Shown here one piece after another: positions 22,531-34,832 of a DNA stretch of 64,000 bases. A program made the position numbers and the translations under genes. The DNA is from Chlorella sorokiniana. Taxonomy: Eukaryota > Chlorophyta > Trebouxiophyceae > Chlorellales > Chlorellaceae. The notes under the pieces are model-generated. The model was given only the letters and a program-made list of their open reading frames with translations. It ran no database searches and was not told the origin of the DNA. Each line of letters starts with the position of its first letter. Position 1 is the first letter of the stretch. The stretch covers positions 496,001 through 560,000 of the forward strand of contig CP084614.1 of NCBI GenBank assembly GCA_025917655.1. The letters run 5' to 3'.

Positions 22531-25500
22531 CTATGGCTTTGTGTTACACGGTTGGAAGCCCGGATACCCATCGCCACAGCCTTTTGAGACAACAGTACAG
22601 GGTCCCATCGAAGCAGAAGCCGTGCGCTTGCCTTCCGAGGGCTCCTCAGACGCTGCCTCAGCCGCCGCCGCAGCCAGCCGTGCAGCGCCGCCGCGCTGCG
22701 ATCGCGATTCTGCAGCCTGCAGGGGGCAAAGGGGAAGAGCAGGCAAAGGACAGAGCTCAGAAAGGGGAGGCAGCAATTGTTGGCGGGCACGGCAAGGGTT
22801 CAAGCATTCCAACCATCAGTGCCAGGCCTCCAGCCAGCCTGGCAACTGGCCAGCGCCGCGTGACGACAACTAGGGACAGAAACGCTCACAAACTTGAGCA
22901 CGGAGGTGTGCATGCCCAGCCGGCGCTCCTCGCTGCTGAAGTCCCCGGCGTAGTAGGCCTCCTCCGAGGGCCCCCTCCACTGTCGCCCCCGCCGCCGCAG
23001 CAGCCGCCGCCGGAATGCAGCGCAGCCAGGTGGCGGGCAGCATGCCGCCCCTGCAGGCGGAGCGGCGAGCCAAGAGCACTGGCTGGGCTGGGCCAGCAAG
23101 CTCGACGCGGAGCCCAACAGCAAGTGGCCCGGCTTGTTGTTGGGCGTGAAATCGGACGCCGGCATCGGCGAGTTGGTGCTGCAGGCCAGGGAGGCGGGCA
23201 GGCACGGCCCACCACATGGGGAAGCGCAGCAGGAAGAGCAGCGAGGTGGCCGCCAGCGCTGTTAGCCCCTGCCCCGGGGATTGAATTTGCAGGGGGAGGC
23301 AGGGGCGGCAGGATCAGCGCAGGAGCGTGTGACCCACATCCGACGAGCACTGCTGCGGCGCTGGCGGCCCCAGCACCAGGGCACTGGGCAGCGGACCGTT
23401 GGGCACGGCAGCAGAACATGCTGGTCGCGCTTGCGCCCCGCCGGCAGCGGCGGCTGCAGCGCCAGGGGGCAGCGGCGGCGGGCGGCCCCACCATTCCCAG
23501 GAAGCCCTGGCTCCAGTCGACGCTGCTGCCAGTGAAGAAGAGCGCCTGCAGCAGAATGGAGCCTGCGGGGCACAGACACAGCACGGGAGGAAAGCAGGCC
23601 CGTGAGCAGCGCGTGACTGCCGCAAGGGGGCGGGAGAGTGCCCGGGGTGGGGGCTGCTCTGCAGCGAACGCTGATGGCAGGAACGGGGCGGGAGCGATCC
23701 ATCCGGGGCCCTCACCAGCGCTGCCGCCGGAGCCCACGATGCCGTTGACAGCGCCCTGCAGCAGGCGGCAGAGGCGGTGGCAACGCCACGGCGGCGACGA
23801 GCATCAGCGCGCTCCACCGTGAAAGAGCCGGCTGCGGTATGCAGCGCAGCGGGCTGTCGTGCAGACACGCACTTCAAAGCTGGAAGCCAAGAGGTTGCCC
23901 CAACCAGCGCACCAGGCCCCGCCGCGAGACAAACGGCACGATGCCAAAGGTGGCCCCTGCCGCCGCCGTGCCGCCCAGCGCCATGCCCGCCACAAGGGCC
24001 ATCGAGCCCCCAGGCTGGCCCCCACGCGCGACAGGCCGCAGCAGCAGGCGGCGGCGCCGCTCTGCAGCAAGTAGAGCACCCACAGGCGGCCGGGCATGCC
24101 AAACCTGCGGGTGCGGCAGAAGGCTGCTTCAATAGAAAGGAAGAAAACCCTCTCAGATGGGTCCTCATCCCGATGCCCTGCCAGCCGCACAGAACCGCAG
24201 GGCTCTGCAGCCGCCAAGGCGAGATCCTCCAGAATGCCAGGAGCCAGCCAACCAGCACAGCCCAGCGCAGCGCAGGCCCACACCTAGTCTGTTGTAACCC
24301 ACCTGCGTGCCGCGGTGTCCGACAGCCAGCCCCCGCTGGACGGCCAGCCAGGTTAGAGAGGCCAAAGGTGGCGGCCAGGGCGCCGGCGGCGGTTAGGGAG
24401 GTGTCAAAGGTGTCGTAAAAGTATTGCGCCAGGACTGTACACGAGGAAGGGGAGCAGGAAAGGAAGAATGAAGGATGAAAAGAAGATTCAGGGAGGGCAC
24501 GGAAAACGCTGGCGGTGCTGGGCAGCAGGGAACGCAAGAGAGCCGGCGCTGCGCCTTCCCAGCCCTCGTCCTGGGCCCCGCTGCAGGCACGGCAGCGCAC
24601 ATGTAAAGCGCGTCCCCCAACCACAGCGACAAAAACAGCAAACAGCAGTGCAAACGCTGCCTCGCCGTTATTCATGGTCAGCTCCACTCCGTATGAGAAG
24701 CCATAGACCGCGGTGAGCAGCCAGGTGCGGTGGTTGCGCGCCGCCGCCCAGTACTCGCGCGGCGTTGGGCTGGGGCAGCTCCCGGCCGCCCGCATGGCGG
24801 CGTAGCTGCCACCTGGCAGGTCCTGGCCCCACACCAGCACCTGCAACGATGGGTGCAGCGAGAAGCGCAGCACTGTGGGTGGGTGGCGAGGGCTGACGGT
24901 GAGGCGGGGCAGGGCACGTGGTTTCCGGGTGATGGTTTGCGTGTGCGCTGCAACATGGTGCAAAGGGAGCAGGTGCGGGCGGGAAGCGGCTTAAAGGCCG
25001 CCATATGGATGCAGCATGCACAGGAGGAGCGGGCCCCAGTGCTTCTTGCTGGCGAGTGGCTCTAGCAAGCTCTGCCAGGCGGGATTGCAGGCCAATTGTG
25101 AACCCAAGCCCTCACCGCCATGCCAGCCAGCACTTGCAGCCACCCAACGATGATGTAGCAGCAGCGCCAGGCCACAAAGTCGGGCTGGGACCGGGCCAGG
25201 CCCTGTTGCGGAGGGGACGCGGTGCATTCAACTGTTGGTTGATGTCAGAGGGCGGCAGCAGGAAAGCGACGAGCACCCTAGCGGCGCCTTGGTGGCCCTG
25301 CGGCTAGGGAGGCTGGCCGGCATGCGCACCGACACCGCAGCCAGGAGCAGCGGGCGCCCCGCCTTTAAAGGTCTGCAGACCTGCAGACTCACCTGCAGCA
25401 GCAGCGGCATCAACAGCTGCACCATGCCCCCGCGGCGTTGCCCCAGCCAGCGGCCAGCGCATTTGCGGTGCCCACAATTCTGCGGGGCAGGCCAGGAAGG

Positions 25501-26819
25501 GGGGAACAAGGTTCCAGGGGTGGGGGATGCATTGGGGCAGTGCGGCATGCATCCTGGGCAGGCAAGAGCCAGCAAACACCCCCAGCTGACCGCTGACAGC
25601 GAGTTTTGCTGGCAGGAGCAACCATCGGTGCAGAACAGCCGCTGGCAAGCGAGAGCTGCAGAGCTGCAGCAGCCGCCGCTGCGGGCACATCGCACTGCGG
25701 GCGGGCATGCAGGTCAGGCTCAGGAGGCCAGCCAGTGGCCCGGCCCTCAGCATGCCAGTGCCCCCAGCCGCCTTGCCTGCCGTTGAACATGACCGAGCAC
25801 CAAAACTGGCAGGCCACGAAAGAGCCCAGCGAGCTGCCGATGAAGAGACGGGCGGCAATGAAGCCCGCGGGGTTTGCTACCGCGGCCATGCCTGGCAGGG
25901 AACGGGAGGCAGGAGCAGCGGCGCTCGCGGCGTGCAGCGAGGGCCTTGCCCCTGGCCTTGCCAAGAAGGGCGGGGCTGCCTTTGCAGCAAGCTTCTGAGC
26001 AGTCCACCCAGCACGCAGGCTGCGCGGCAGCCTCACCAAACGTGGCGGCAGCGGTGAGGAGCTGGGTCGTGGCGGCGGCGGCGCGGGGCCCCCAGCGGTC
26101 GCAGGCACCCCCATCAGGACTCGCGCCACTGCTCAGGGAATCAAGCAAGCAACAGAAAGGGCCACATGATGTGAACACAGGAGTCGCTCTCTTTGTGCGG
26201 AAGGGGGTTTGGCAACAGCGCTGTGTGAAAGCGGTCGCAGCGAGGCTCACAAATGGTGCCGCTGACGGCGGCGATGCCGGCGGCGGACGCTTGGGCCTTG
26301 CTGAGATCGAGGTCGTCCCTGATGACAGGCAGCAGCGGCGCAGCAACAAACGTGACTGCAGGGAGGAAAGGGAGGGGAGGAGGCTGAACGGCAGGGTGGT
26401 GTACAGGGTGTAGCGTTGGACCGGAGAGCACGCATGCCAGCTGCTGGGGATTGCACCAGCTGCAGGGGACTTTAGCTGCAGACAAGGGTCTGCAAGAATG
26501 ACAGCATGCTGAGGTGGGAGAGCTTGTGGCAGGGCCAGGCGACGCTTGCGACACTCTCACCAAACATGGCCACAAAGTGGGTCAGCCAAGCCAGGTGGAA
26601 GGAGCGCATGTGCGGCGGAGCCCAGCTGAGCAGCCGAAGCTGGCAAGCTTTGTGTTCAGAGTCCAGCGGCAGCCCTGTGCGTGCTTCCTGCAGCAGGCTG
26701 CGCACGCCGCAGTGGCAGGCCGCTGTTGACGGCGGCCCGTCGGCGGCGCAGGCTCCTGCGTGGCGGTGGAAGCTGGGCGAGGCGGCGGTTTCGTCTGCAG
26801 CATGCGCCACGAGCCCCAT
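22531..26819 (-). CDS. NRT2: Second NRT2-family nitrate/nitrite transporter (NNP family), divergent paralogue
   Basis: Twelve-helix major facilitator of the nitrate-nitrite porter family. Landmarks from the N-terminus: WAPPHMRSFHLAWLTHFVAM (26600), PLLPVIRDDLDLSKAQ (26310), CDRWGPR (26095), AARLFIGSSLGSFVACQFW (25820), the first nitrate signature AAGWGNAAGG (25440), FVAWRCCYIIVGWLQVLAG (25160), LVWGQDLPGGSY (24820), GVELTMNN, FDTSLTAAGALAATFGLSN (24400), SRRGL (23920), SGGSAG + SILLQALFF (second signature) and the C-terminal EEAYYAGDFSSEERRLGMHT (22940). It ends in an Ala/Glu-rich exon beginning AAESRSQRGG. Frame is held only with single-base additions near 26104, 25427-25431 and 24341-24352. 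It lies in tandem behind the canonical NRT2. The start at 26819 is the first Met in frame and is tentative. The second signature has Ser where nitrate transporters have Asn. Confidence 0.8.
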
Positions 26820-27711
26820 GTCTCTGGCGCATATGCAAGCTGGCTTCAGGTTCTCAACACCTCAGCCGCATCATGCGCAGTGTCGGCGAGCAAGGTCCAC
26901 TGATAACGCTGCGCCAGGTGGGCCCAGCCAAGCGCATGATGTTGGCAAACGGCCAAATCAAAGAAAAGCTACGGAACAGGCGAAGGGCTCATCACGTGCC
27001 CAGCCAGCGGGCACGAGATGGCACCCATTGCATCTCATCATGATGTGCAAGCGTCCCTCACCCTCCTGCCAGCTGATATACCACTTCATTTCTGCTCCAA
27101 TCCTTTTGACATTGACAGAGTCAGAGGGGGTTGGGTTTACAGAGGTATTGCTCAGTTCAAGCGAGTACACTCCAGCAATCAGAGTGGGAGTGCTGCAAGG
27201 GGTTTCAGCGGGCCGGCCCACACAGAAAAGTCGAGGGTTAAATACAGCGGAGGGCAGCGGCAGCAGCAGAGAGCGCTCCTGTCGTATGGGAGGGCGAAGC
27301 AAGGAAATAAAATCACAGGTTTGGGCGGTTTGGCAGGGGCCGGGGATAAAGGGGGATGGGCTGGGGAAGGCAGGGGGCAGAGCGGGGCTAAGTGCTAAAA
27401 CTAAAGAACGGCAGTTGGTTGTGGGGCGGGGGTGCGGCGTGGACGCGGGCGCAGACGCGGGGCACAAACGCAGCAGTCAAGTGTTATCATTGGCAATGGA
27501 ATGAACACAAGGGCAGCTGCAGCAGAGCGTCAGCCCAGCGGGGTGGCTCAGCAGCCGCCAGCGAGGCGGGTCAAGAGGTGCGGAGGGCAGTGCGGAGAAG
27601 ATCGTTGCATTCGCTGAGGTCGCAGGCAAACGAGGTGCTGCAGCCATCAAGCCAAGGAGCCAGGGCGGGAGGGGAAGGGTGGCGTCGGGCTGCCAGCGCC
27701 CTGGTGCCGGC
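26820..27711. other. Intergenic between the tandem NRT2 genes
   Basis: Contains the 3' UTR of the upstream NRT2 and, on its left side, the promoter of the paralogue. No exon is seen. Confidence 0.45.
27137..27141 (-). terminator. TGTAA polyadenylation signal of the canonical NRT2
   Basis: Minus-strand TGTAA about 570 bases past the stop at 27712; I saw none nearer. Confidence 0.35.
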
Positions 27712-30700
27712 TCAGACGTTGTTGGTGGTGGGGGCCGCCTGGGTGAGGTCGGCAGACAGCTTGGACAGCTGCTCCTTGAAGCCGCGGTTGGAGCGAGACT
27801 CGGAGGCCCAGGCCATGACAGCACGGTGGAGGCCCTGCTCCCTCTCAGCGGGGGTGTAGTCGCGGCTGCAGGCGGGGGACGAAGGGTGGTGGGGGGGCAG
27901 GCAGGTTCAAAACCCAGCGTACAAGCAAGCTATTTGGTATCCTACTGCAGACAGAAAACTTCCGGGCAAGCCAGCACGCATGCATGCAAGTGCAGGCAGG
28001 GCAGGTTGGCTGGCAGCGCGGTCTCCACGCTGGCAGGGGCCCCACCTGTAGTAGTCCTCCTCGGTGATGTCGGGGTTGCCGCGGGTGAACATGCCGCCCC
28101 ACATGGGGAAGTGGATGGTCACGAGCAGCGCGGTGACAGCCAGGATCATGACTCTGCACCGGGCGGGAACCGTGACATCGCGGCGTGAACACTTTGGAAG
28201 CTCAACATCAGGGCGCGGCGCGGCACCTGAAAACTGAGACCCAACCAACCCTGGAACACGCAAGCCAGGCAAGAAGAGGCGGCGCTCACCCCATCCACTT
28301 GAAGCCCTCGGCCACCGTCATGTTGACGCCCGTGAAGAAGATGGCCTGGGTGACGGCGGAGCCCACGTTGCCGCCCGCGCCGATGAGGCCGGTGGCCACG
28401 CCCAGGCCGCGGCGGGTGATGAAGGGGGCGATGCCGTAGGAGGCGCCGCAGGCCATGGGCACAAAGATGGACCAGAAGACGACGACCATCATGGTCAGGC
28501 CCAGGGAGTGATCAACGTAGTACATGAGGATGGAGCACACGCCGCCTGCAACGGGAAACAGATGCACAGGGCAGGAGGTGAGACTGCCAGGCAGGATGCT
28601 TGGCCCGACGCCCCTCTGCCCATGCCACTGCTCCATGCCCGGCGGCTGCAGAGCGGCTCCAGAGCGGCGGCAGCCGGGGCTCACCCAGGCTCTGCACGAT
28701 CCACAGCGTCCAGATGCGGCCCCGCATCCCAAAGCGGCGGGCCACGATGTCCGAAGCAAGGCCTCCCAGGGCGCGTGCAAACAGGTTGGACAGGCCAAAC
28801 ACGGCGCCCAGCACGCCTGCGGAGAAAGGGGGGTTGCAGCAGCGGCAGCCCGGTGAGCAAGCACGCTTGCTGGGACACCCACGCCAGGCTCGCCAGCACA
28901 GCGGCAAGAGGGAGAGCCCACGCGATGCAACAGGCCCGCGCAGCGTGGAGCGCCCAGCCCACCTGCGGTGTGAAGGTCCATGTCAAACTGGTCGTAGAGG
29001 TAGGGGCCGATGTTGTTGTCCACAGTCAGCTCCACACCGAAGCAGTAGCCGTAGCTCAGCAGCATAACCCAGGTGCTGCGGGGGAAGAAAGGAAAGACAG
29101 GAAGGGGAGGTAAGGAGGTGAGAGGCCATGCAGCGCGCTGGGAAGTCGCCAGACCAGGTGCTGTGTGCGCGGTGGGCTGCATGCATGCAGCCGGGGAGCG
29201 CGCTGCGGCGCACCGGTAGTTCTTCACCGCCGCCAGCATCTCCATGTGGGTCTTGGCCTTATCCTTCTTGCCCGCCTTGCGCAGCGCAGAGTAGTTGCCT
29301 GCAGGGGGAAAGGGAGGGGAGGGGCACGTGTCGAGCCAGAGAGGGGGGGGACAGGATGGCGGGCGGGGGCCGGGTACATGCAGAGGCGGTCGAGGTTGCA
29401 AACGCAAACCGGCGAGTTCTGACAGGGCAGAGAGATGCCTGGGCACGCCTCCCCTTGCAGCCGCCCTGCCGTGGGTTCACTACACCCCTCCTCCTCCCCC
29501 TCTTGGGGGCCCTCACCGTCGGGCAGATCCTGACCGAAGACCAGCACGGCGAGACCGATCAGGACCTGGCACCAGCCGGGATGAAGTACGCCACGCGCCA
29601 GGCCACAAAGTTGGGGTGCAGCTTCTCCAGTCCCGACAGGATGTAGGGCATGATGAGGTGGGTCAGGCCGGCGCCCATGTTGCCCCAGCCCGCAGCCACG
29701 GCGTTGGCGGTTCCCACAATCTTGGCGGTGAACATGACGGAGCACCTGGGGAGGCGGAAAGGGGGTGCAGGGGCGGACAGGGTCGAGGGGAAGGCCCTCA
29801 AAGCACATGCGGGGCTGGGCGCAGACGAGCAGCTGCTGCCAACGGGGCAGCCGACGCGCCGAATGAACGGCCTGTCCCAGGGGCAGCAGGCGCGGAGGAG
29901 GTGGAACTGCAGGTCCCAGCAGCCCACCAGAACTGGCAGGCCACGAAGGTGGCCAGCGAGAAGCCGATGAGCATGCGGCAGGCGATGAAGCCGGCAGAGT
30001 TGCTGACGGCGGCGATGCCGAAGGTGGCGGAGGCGGTGAGCAGTTGCAGCACGCCGTGGCCGTAGCGTGGGCCGTACGAGTCGCACACTGCAGCCAAAGG
30101 GTTGGTGCAGGGACGTGTGTTCAGAGAGTGGTGGTGGCGCAGCCGGGCAGGGGGCAGGCACGTCAGAGCAGCGATCAAACAGGCAAGGGGGTGGCTGGGG
30201 CCAGAGACAAGGGTTGCGGCACGGGGCGGCGGAGGCCGCACCCGCGCCCAGCAGGATGCGGGAGAAGACGGCGCCGGTGACGGAGGCGATGGAGGCGCCA
30301 CCGATGTCCTGCTTGGTCAGGTCGAGGTCGTCGCTGCAGGGGGCCAACGGAGGGTGCGGGCAAGCGGGCAGACAGTGGGCAAACGCCAGGAACCGCAGCT
30401 GGCGGGTCGTGACCGGTCCAGGGGCCATGTGGCTGGGCAGTTGCGGCACGGACACCCGCGCAGCGAGCTGAGCAGTGCAAGGAGAGATGTTTGGCGGAGG
30501 TGGTGCGGCGCTCACCGGATGACGGGCATCATGGGGGCGGCAAAGGTGGCGAAGAAGGCAAGCATGAAGGAGAGCCAGTTGAGGTGGAAGCAGAGGTGGT
30601 GGGGAAGCCAAAGGACCAGATCTTGAGCACCTTGGACCTTCAGGGAAGAGAAACACAGGGGGAGGCAGGAGGAGTGAGCGGCGGCGGAGGGTGACCAGCA

Positions 30701-30893
30701 GCGACAAGGGCTAGGGCGCGGCGCTGCTCCCCGCAGGCGGGAAGCTGCGAGCGAGCCAGCTGGCGGGCGCAGCTCACTTGTTCTCGCTGTCCACGGGCAC
30801 GCTGAAGCGCGGCACATCATCGTCGGAACTGTTGTCGGTGAACTTGCCGGAGACCTTGGGCTGCGGCACCCCGTGGGCGCTGTCGTCTGCCAT
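27712..30893 (-). CDS. NRT2: NRT2 high-affinity nitrate transporter (NNP family, major facilitator)
   Basis: Proton-coupled nitrate importer of the plasma membrane; partner of NAR2. Exon 1 (30893-30778) gives [13 protein letters not shown] to [10 protein letters not shown]. Following exons carry [20 protein letters not shown] (30590), [48 protein letters not shown], the first nitrate signature [10 protein letters not shown] (about 29680), [72 protein letters not shown] and [12 protein letters not shown], then the second signature [10 protein letters not shown]. The cytosolic tail runs from [10 protein letters not shown] to the stop after APTTNNV. Both signatures are intact. Two single-base additions are needed: the G run at 30601-30604 (C run on the coding strand) and near 29570-29574. 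Divergent from NAR2, so the two-component system sits on one shared promoter region. Confidence 0.95.
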
Positions 30894-31585
30894 GGCTGCT
30901 TGGGGCGGCGGCGAGGGCTGTGCTGCAGCGGCACGGGGGCGGGGGCGAGGCGGGTGAGTCGGGTGGCACGGGGGTGGCGGGGTGCAGGGGCGTGCGGCTG
31001 CCTGTACCATCCCTGACCCATCCCGGGCGCAACAGTGCCCAGCGAGTGCGGGGTCGGGGGAAGGGGCAGCGGTGGGCTGGGCTGGGAGGGGCAGTGGGCA
31101 CAGGCAGGCAGGCAGGCAGGCAGGCTGCGCACGGCAGCTGCAGAGGGGCCCTGCAGCACGTGGGCCGTGCCGCTGCGCGCACGGCGTTGCACAAACAAGC
31201 AAGGTTGTGGCGGCAGTGCAGCACCTGAGAGGCCTGGAGCAAGAGACTTGAAGAGGGAAGCTGGCGGACTTCGGCTATGCCACGCCCACAACACAAGGAG
31301 AAAAGATGGGGCAAGGCATGTACCCAGGTTATCAAGGCACAAATCGGGCCCAGAGTTGCTGGCCCCGAGGCGGGCGAGTGCTGAGCAGGACAACCAGCTC
31401 GGGTCCACTCTGGCAACTCAGAGCTGTCGTGACCCCTCACTCTGCGCACTCTGCCCCCACCCTTTGGTCCCTGATGCAGTTTAGAAGAGGGCTGTTGCCC
31501 TCTAATTCCCTACTTCCTCTTGCAGACGCGGCCTCGCGCGACGCCCGCACCTTTCACAAAGCCCTTGCCGCTGCTACTGCACGTC
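30894..31585. promoter_or_regulatory. Shared divergent promoter region of NRT2 and NAR2
   Basis: 692 bases between the two start codons. It contains a (CAGG)n microsatellite at 31101-31124, no clear TATA box, and at 31413-31440 a GCAACTC...GTCGTGACCCCTCAC block that partly resembles one in the NIA/NII promoter. Nitrate/ammonium control is expected from the pathway but is not shown by sequence alone. Confidence 0.5.
31101..31124. repeat. (CAGG)6 microsatellite
   Basis: Six perfect CAGG units in the NRT2/NAR2 intergenic region. Confidence 0.9.
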
Positions 31586-33244
31586 ATGCTGCGCACCACC
31601 GTGTTCCTTGCCCTGCTGGGCCTTTGCAGCTTTGCAGCGGCCGATGACTCCACGCAGAGTGAGCAGCAGGGACTGCCGTCATGCCCGCCGCTCAATACTT
31701 GTCGCTGGCAGCTGCGCCATCGTCTGGCCCTGCTGCCAGGCCCAGCAGCTGTGTCTGAGAGCCAGGGGGCGGCTGGAACCCGCTGGCCCACCGCCACGGC
31801 CTAGCCAGCAGCCCTTGTCGCTGCCTGGGGTGTCTCGTCGACGCAGCTCTCGGCTCCGCACTCTGCTGACCCCTCAACCGCTTCCTGCTGCTCCCTGTCT
31901 GCAGCCTATGCCAGCCTGCAGCCCTACACCTACACCGTCGACCTCAGCTATGTGCTCAACGGCGTCGCCGCCGACCCCGCGCCCTGCACCAACCCCAACT
32001 CCGCCACCTCCGACTGCCTGCCCCAGGTACGAAGGAAGCCCAGCTGCAGCCCGCTCAGACATGCCTGCCTGCTTGCTGCGCCGGTGCCCCGCCCCCTGTA
32101 CAGGCCAGCTCCAGCGCCTCAGCACCCTCTGCCTCACCCCCGCCGCGCTCGCCCCACGCTTGTCCCACGCTTGCCCTGCTGTCCCGCCCCGCGCCCCCTC
32201 CCCTGCCCTCCATCTCCGCTGCTCGCCTGTCCGCCGCCCCCGCCTTCTCCCCCTCATGGCCTGCCGCCACCACCTGCCACCCACCCCTCCCCTGCCTCCC
32301 TGCCCTGCAGGTGTCTGTGACTGACAAGGACCAGGTGGTGGTCAGCTACTCGGGCCCCGCCACCGCCGGCAACACCGTCAGCATCATGTGGTGCTTCTCC
32401 AACTACTCATCGACCGACCGCCCCTGGCGCAAGCCCAAGGCCATCATCTCCGAGGACAGCCAGTGCAACGTGAAGAAGCCGGTGGCCAGCGGCCTGCCCA
32501 CCGGCCAGGGCTCCTACACCTGGACCCCCGGTGAGGCAGCGGCGGCCGCAGCTGCGCAGCCGGCCCGCGGCAAGCCCCCCGCCTTGCTCGCCGGCGCCGC
32601 TTGCTTCCATGGTGCTGCCGGGAGGGCAGCCCGGTTGTGGCAACAGCTGCACCCCTGCTGCTCCCACCATCCGACCCACCAGCCTTCCAACCCCCACTCA
32701 ACCTTTGCTGCTTCCCCTCTTGTCTCCCCGCCCCCATGCAGGCCCCAACACCGCCCCCTCCACCTACTTCTTCCAGGTGCTCGAGGTGGTGGCCGGCTCC
32801 GACCCCACCACCTACGCCGCCGCCGGCCGCTCAACCGGCTTCTTCCAGGTGTGTATCTGGGGGGTAGTCAGGGGATGGGGGAAGCAGGCTCCTGCCTGCA
32901 CGCGCGCTTAGTGGTCAGTGTGGTGTGTCTGGCGGACGCGTGTGTGTCGAGAGGAAGGGGTGCGGAGGGTGCTTGGCTGTCGTCGATGTTTGTTCAGCTG
33001 TTCAGCTGTTGCAAGCCGCATACGGCAGCCTCTGCACACAGCTGGCCGAGCCGGGGCCCAGTGGCTGCCATGGTGTTGTCATTTCTTTACCCTCCGGTCC
33101 GCCCTGCCCTCCCCGTCGCAGATCATCCCCATCGACGACCGCCCTGGCTGGATGCTGGCGCTGGTGGGCGTGTTCTGCGCTGTTGGGCCCGTCACCTTGG
33201 CTGGCTTCTTTTACGTGGAGAAGGTAATGAAGAAGCGGGCGTGA
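31586..33244 (+). CDS. NAR2: NAR2/NRT3 accessory protein of the high-affinity nitrate transporter
   Basis: One-helix partner that NRT2 needs for plasma-membrane activity. Five exons fit without correction: 31586-31658, 31905-32026, 32311-32530, 32742-32848 and 33122-33244, giving 214 residues, near the family's usual 200-210. MLRTTVFLALLGLCSFAAAD is a signal peptide. The extracellular part includes YASLQPYTYTVDLSYVLNG, VSVTDKDQVVVSYSG and IMWCFSNYSSTDRPWRK, the family's typical conserved block, then GSYTWTPG and YFFQVLEVV. A C-terminal helix (GWMLALVGVFCAVGPVTLAG) is followed by a short basic tail, KVMKKRA. It is divergent from NRT2, which supports a shared role. Confidence 0.94.
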
Positions 33245-33713
33245 AGCTGTGTTGCTGTGGACCATGCAGTCGCGGTTCAGTTGCGCATGCTGATGTCGTC
33301 CTGCACGGTGGCGGAGGCAGAAGTTCTTCGTGCCCACCTTGCCCCGCCGCCTATCTTCCCCGCTCGGCTGAGGCCTTCCATCCTCAGCGCCGCTGTCCCC
33401 CGGCAGCGGCGACACGTATCACTTTTAGCTTCGCTCGTCTGCCCCCTCCCCCTGCCCTCCTGTCGTTCATTACTTGGCCCCCGCTACCTTCAGCACCTCC
33501 TCACCTCGACCCCCTGCTATTTCGTTGTTGCTGCCGTAGCTGTACACTAGTACCCCCTCGCTTGCTTGTCCCCCTGACGCCTGGCAGCGCTTGCATCCCT
33601 CCCTCGAGCCGGTGCGTCTGCCGGCCGGGCACCAAACCCAATGCCCCTCTTGCTGTTTCTGTTTCACAACCCAACAGCCCCCTGTTACACTGGTTTCCTT
33701 GACCGCTTCACTG

Positions 33714-33718
33714 TGTAA
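33714..33718 (+). terminator. TGTAA polyadenylation signal of NAR2
   Basis: Plus-strand TGTAA 470 bases after the NAR2 stop and 177 bases before the next gene's ATG. The intervening 33245-33713 is taken as 3' UTR. Confidence 0.45.
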
Positions 33719-33894
33719 CTCTGAGAACTCCTGCTCGGCAAGCAAAGTGGCACAGGGACTATCTTGATGGCACGACCTTGCCGCAGTCAGCCAGTACGGG
33801 CAGACCGGGCGCCTGCCAGGGCCTGCCGGCCTCTCCTGTAAATCCTGCCTTGGACACACTGCAAACCCCTCTGGCCTGGACCCGCGTGTTTCCA

Positions 33895-34381
33895 ATGCCT
33901 CCAAGGGCTGTGACGCTCCTGTTCCTGGTCCTCAGTGCGGCCGGCTGGCTGTCGGCGGCCGCCCAGGGAGGGCTTGGGCGAGGTGAGCAACCTTGACCGC
34001 CCTCTGCCAGCGGCCCCACAGCTCGAGGGTGGGTGGGGGGACGTCAAGCTCAAACCCCGCCAATTGGTGGGGATGACTTCCATCTCTTCCCTGCCAAGGC
34101 TCTACCTCACCTCACCCGCGTGTCGGCCAAGCCGTCTCCCCTGCCTGCCTGCCTGCCCTAACAGGCCTGGCGAGCCTGCCCTCCCGACTCCCGTCCCAGA
34201 GGCAATGGGACCTATGGGCGGCGCTGCGGTCCACCCGGCCTGCCCCAACCCCGTGCAGTGCTTGCTGGCGCCCTGCGCTGTGCAAGGGTGTGCTGCTGGC
34301 GAGCGCTGCGTGAATGACTACTGCAGCGGCAGCTGCCGGGCTGTGTGCGTCGCCGTAGGCGCTCCAAACGCCGAGGACTGA
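33895..34381 (+). CDS. Small secreted Cys-rich protein inside the nitrate cluster
   Basis: Two exons, 33895-33982 and 34200-34381, join in phase (split GAG codon) to give 89 residues. MPPRAVTLLFLVLSAAGWLS is a signal peptide. The mature part has eight cysteines in a compact pattern: CPNPVQC, LLAPC, AVQGC, AAGERC, VNDYC, SGSC, RAVC (spacings 5-4-4-5-4-3-3). The pattern recalls the short 'NPC...C.AG..C....C.G.C...C' modules of secreted proteins in algae, invertebrates and bacteria, but I cannot name a family or function. The intron has a GTGAGC donor and CCCAG acceptor. An alternative acceptor upstream (about 34164) leads to a less ordered frame. It lies between NAR2 and the 3' end of NIA. No TGTAA was seen for it. 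Confidence 0.55.
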
Positions 34382-34440
34382 TCAACCCCGCCTTGCTGCC
34401 CTGCCTGCCTCCCAGACCACACAATCAATGTCAGTGCTGC

Positions 34441-34445
34441 TTACA
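34441..34445 (-). terminator. TGTAA polyadenylation signal of nitrate reductase
   Basis: Minus-strand TGTAA about 390 bases past the NIA stop at 34833, just short of the converging Cys-rich gene. Confidence 0.45.
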
Positions 34446-34832
34446 TGCGGCGGGCTACCGCTTGGTTTGGCAAAGGATACAGGGTTTGGGCAGGAGCCAG
34501 TTCCAGCCACACAAGAAGAGTGGCTGCAGTGTACCAGGGGCACGGCAGAGGGGTGCGGCTTTCTTTCAGAACGCGCAAACAACAAGTGATGAGTATTGAG
34601 CAGGGAGGGTGGCGGTGCAGCTACTTTGCAGTCCCAAAAGGGCTGAACTTCTATCAGGATGAGGTATGAAAGTTGGAATGTCAGAGCAAAGCGTTCGAAC
34701 TGAGAGCTGCCCCAAGGCGGGGCGACGAGGCGGCAAAACAAAATGAGTACCTCAACAAAAGGATATTGAAGAAGCTCTCTACGGCTGAAGATCAAGCGTG
34801 GAAGGCGCGACAGACATCGACAGCGCAACTGC

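Noticed and set aside
34198-34381. Alternative frame of the Cys-rich gene's second exon using the acceptor at about 34164
   Set aside because: It gives an irregular Trp/Arg-rich tail, whereas the acceptor at 34199 gives an ordered eight-Cys pattern ending in a clean stop.
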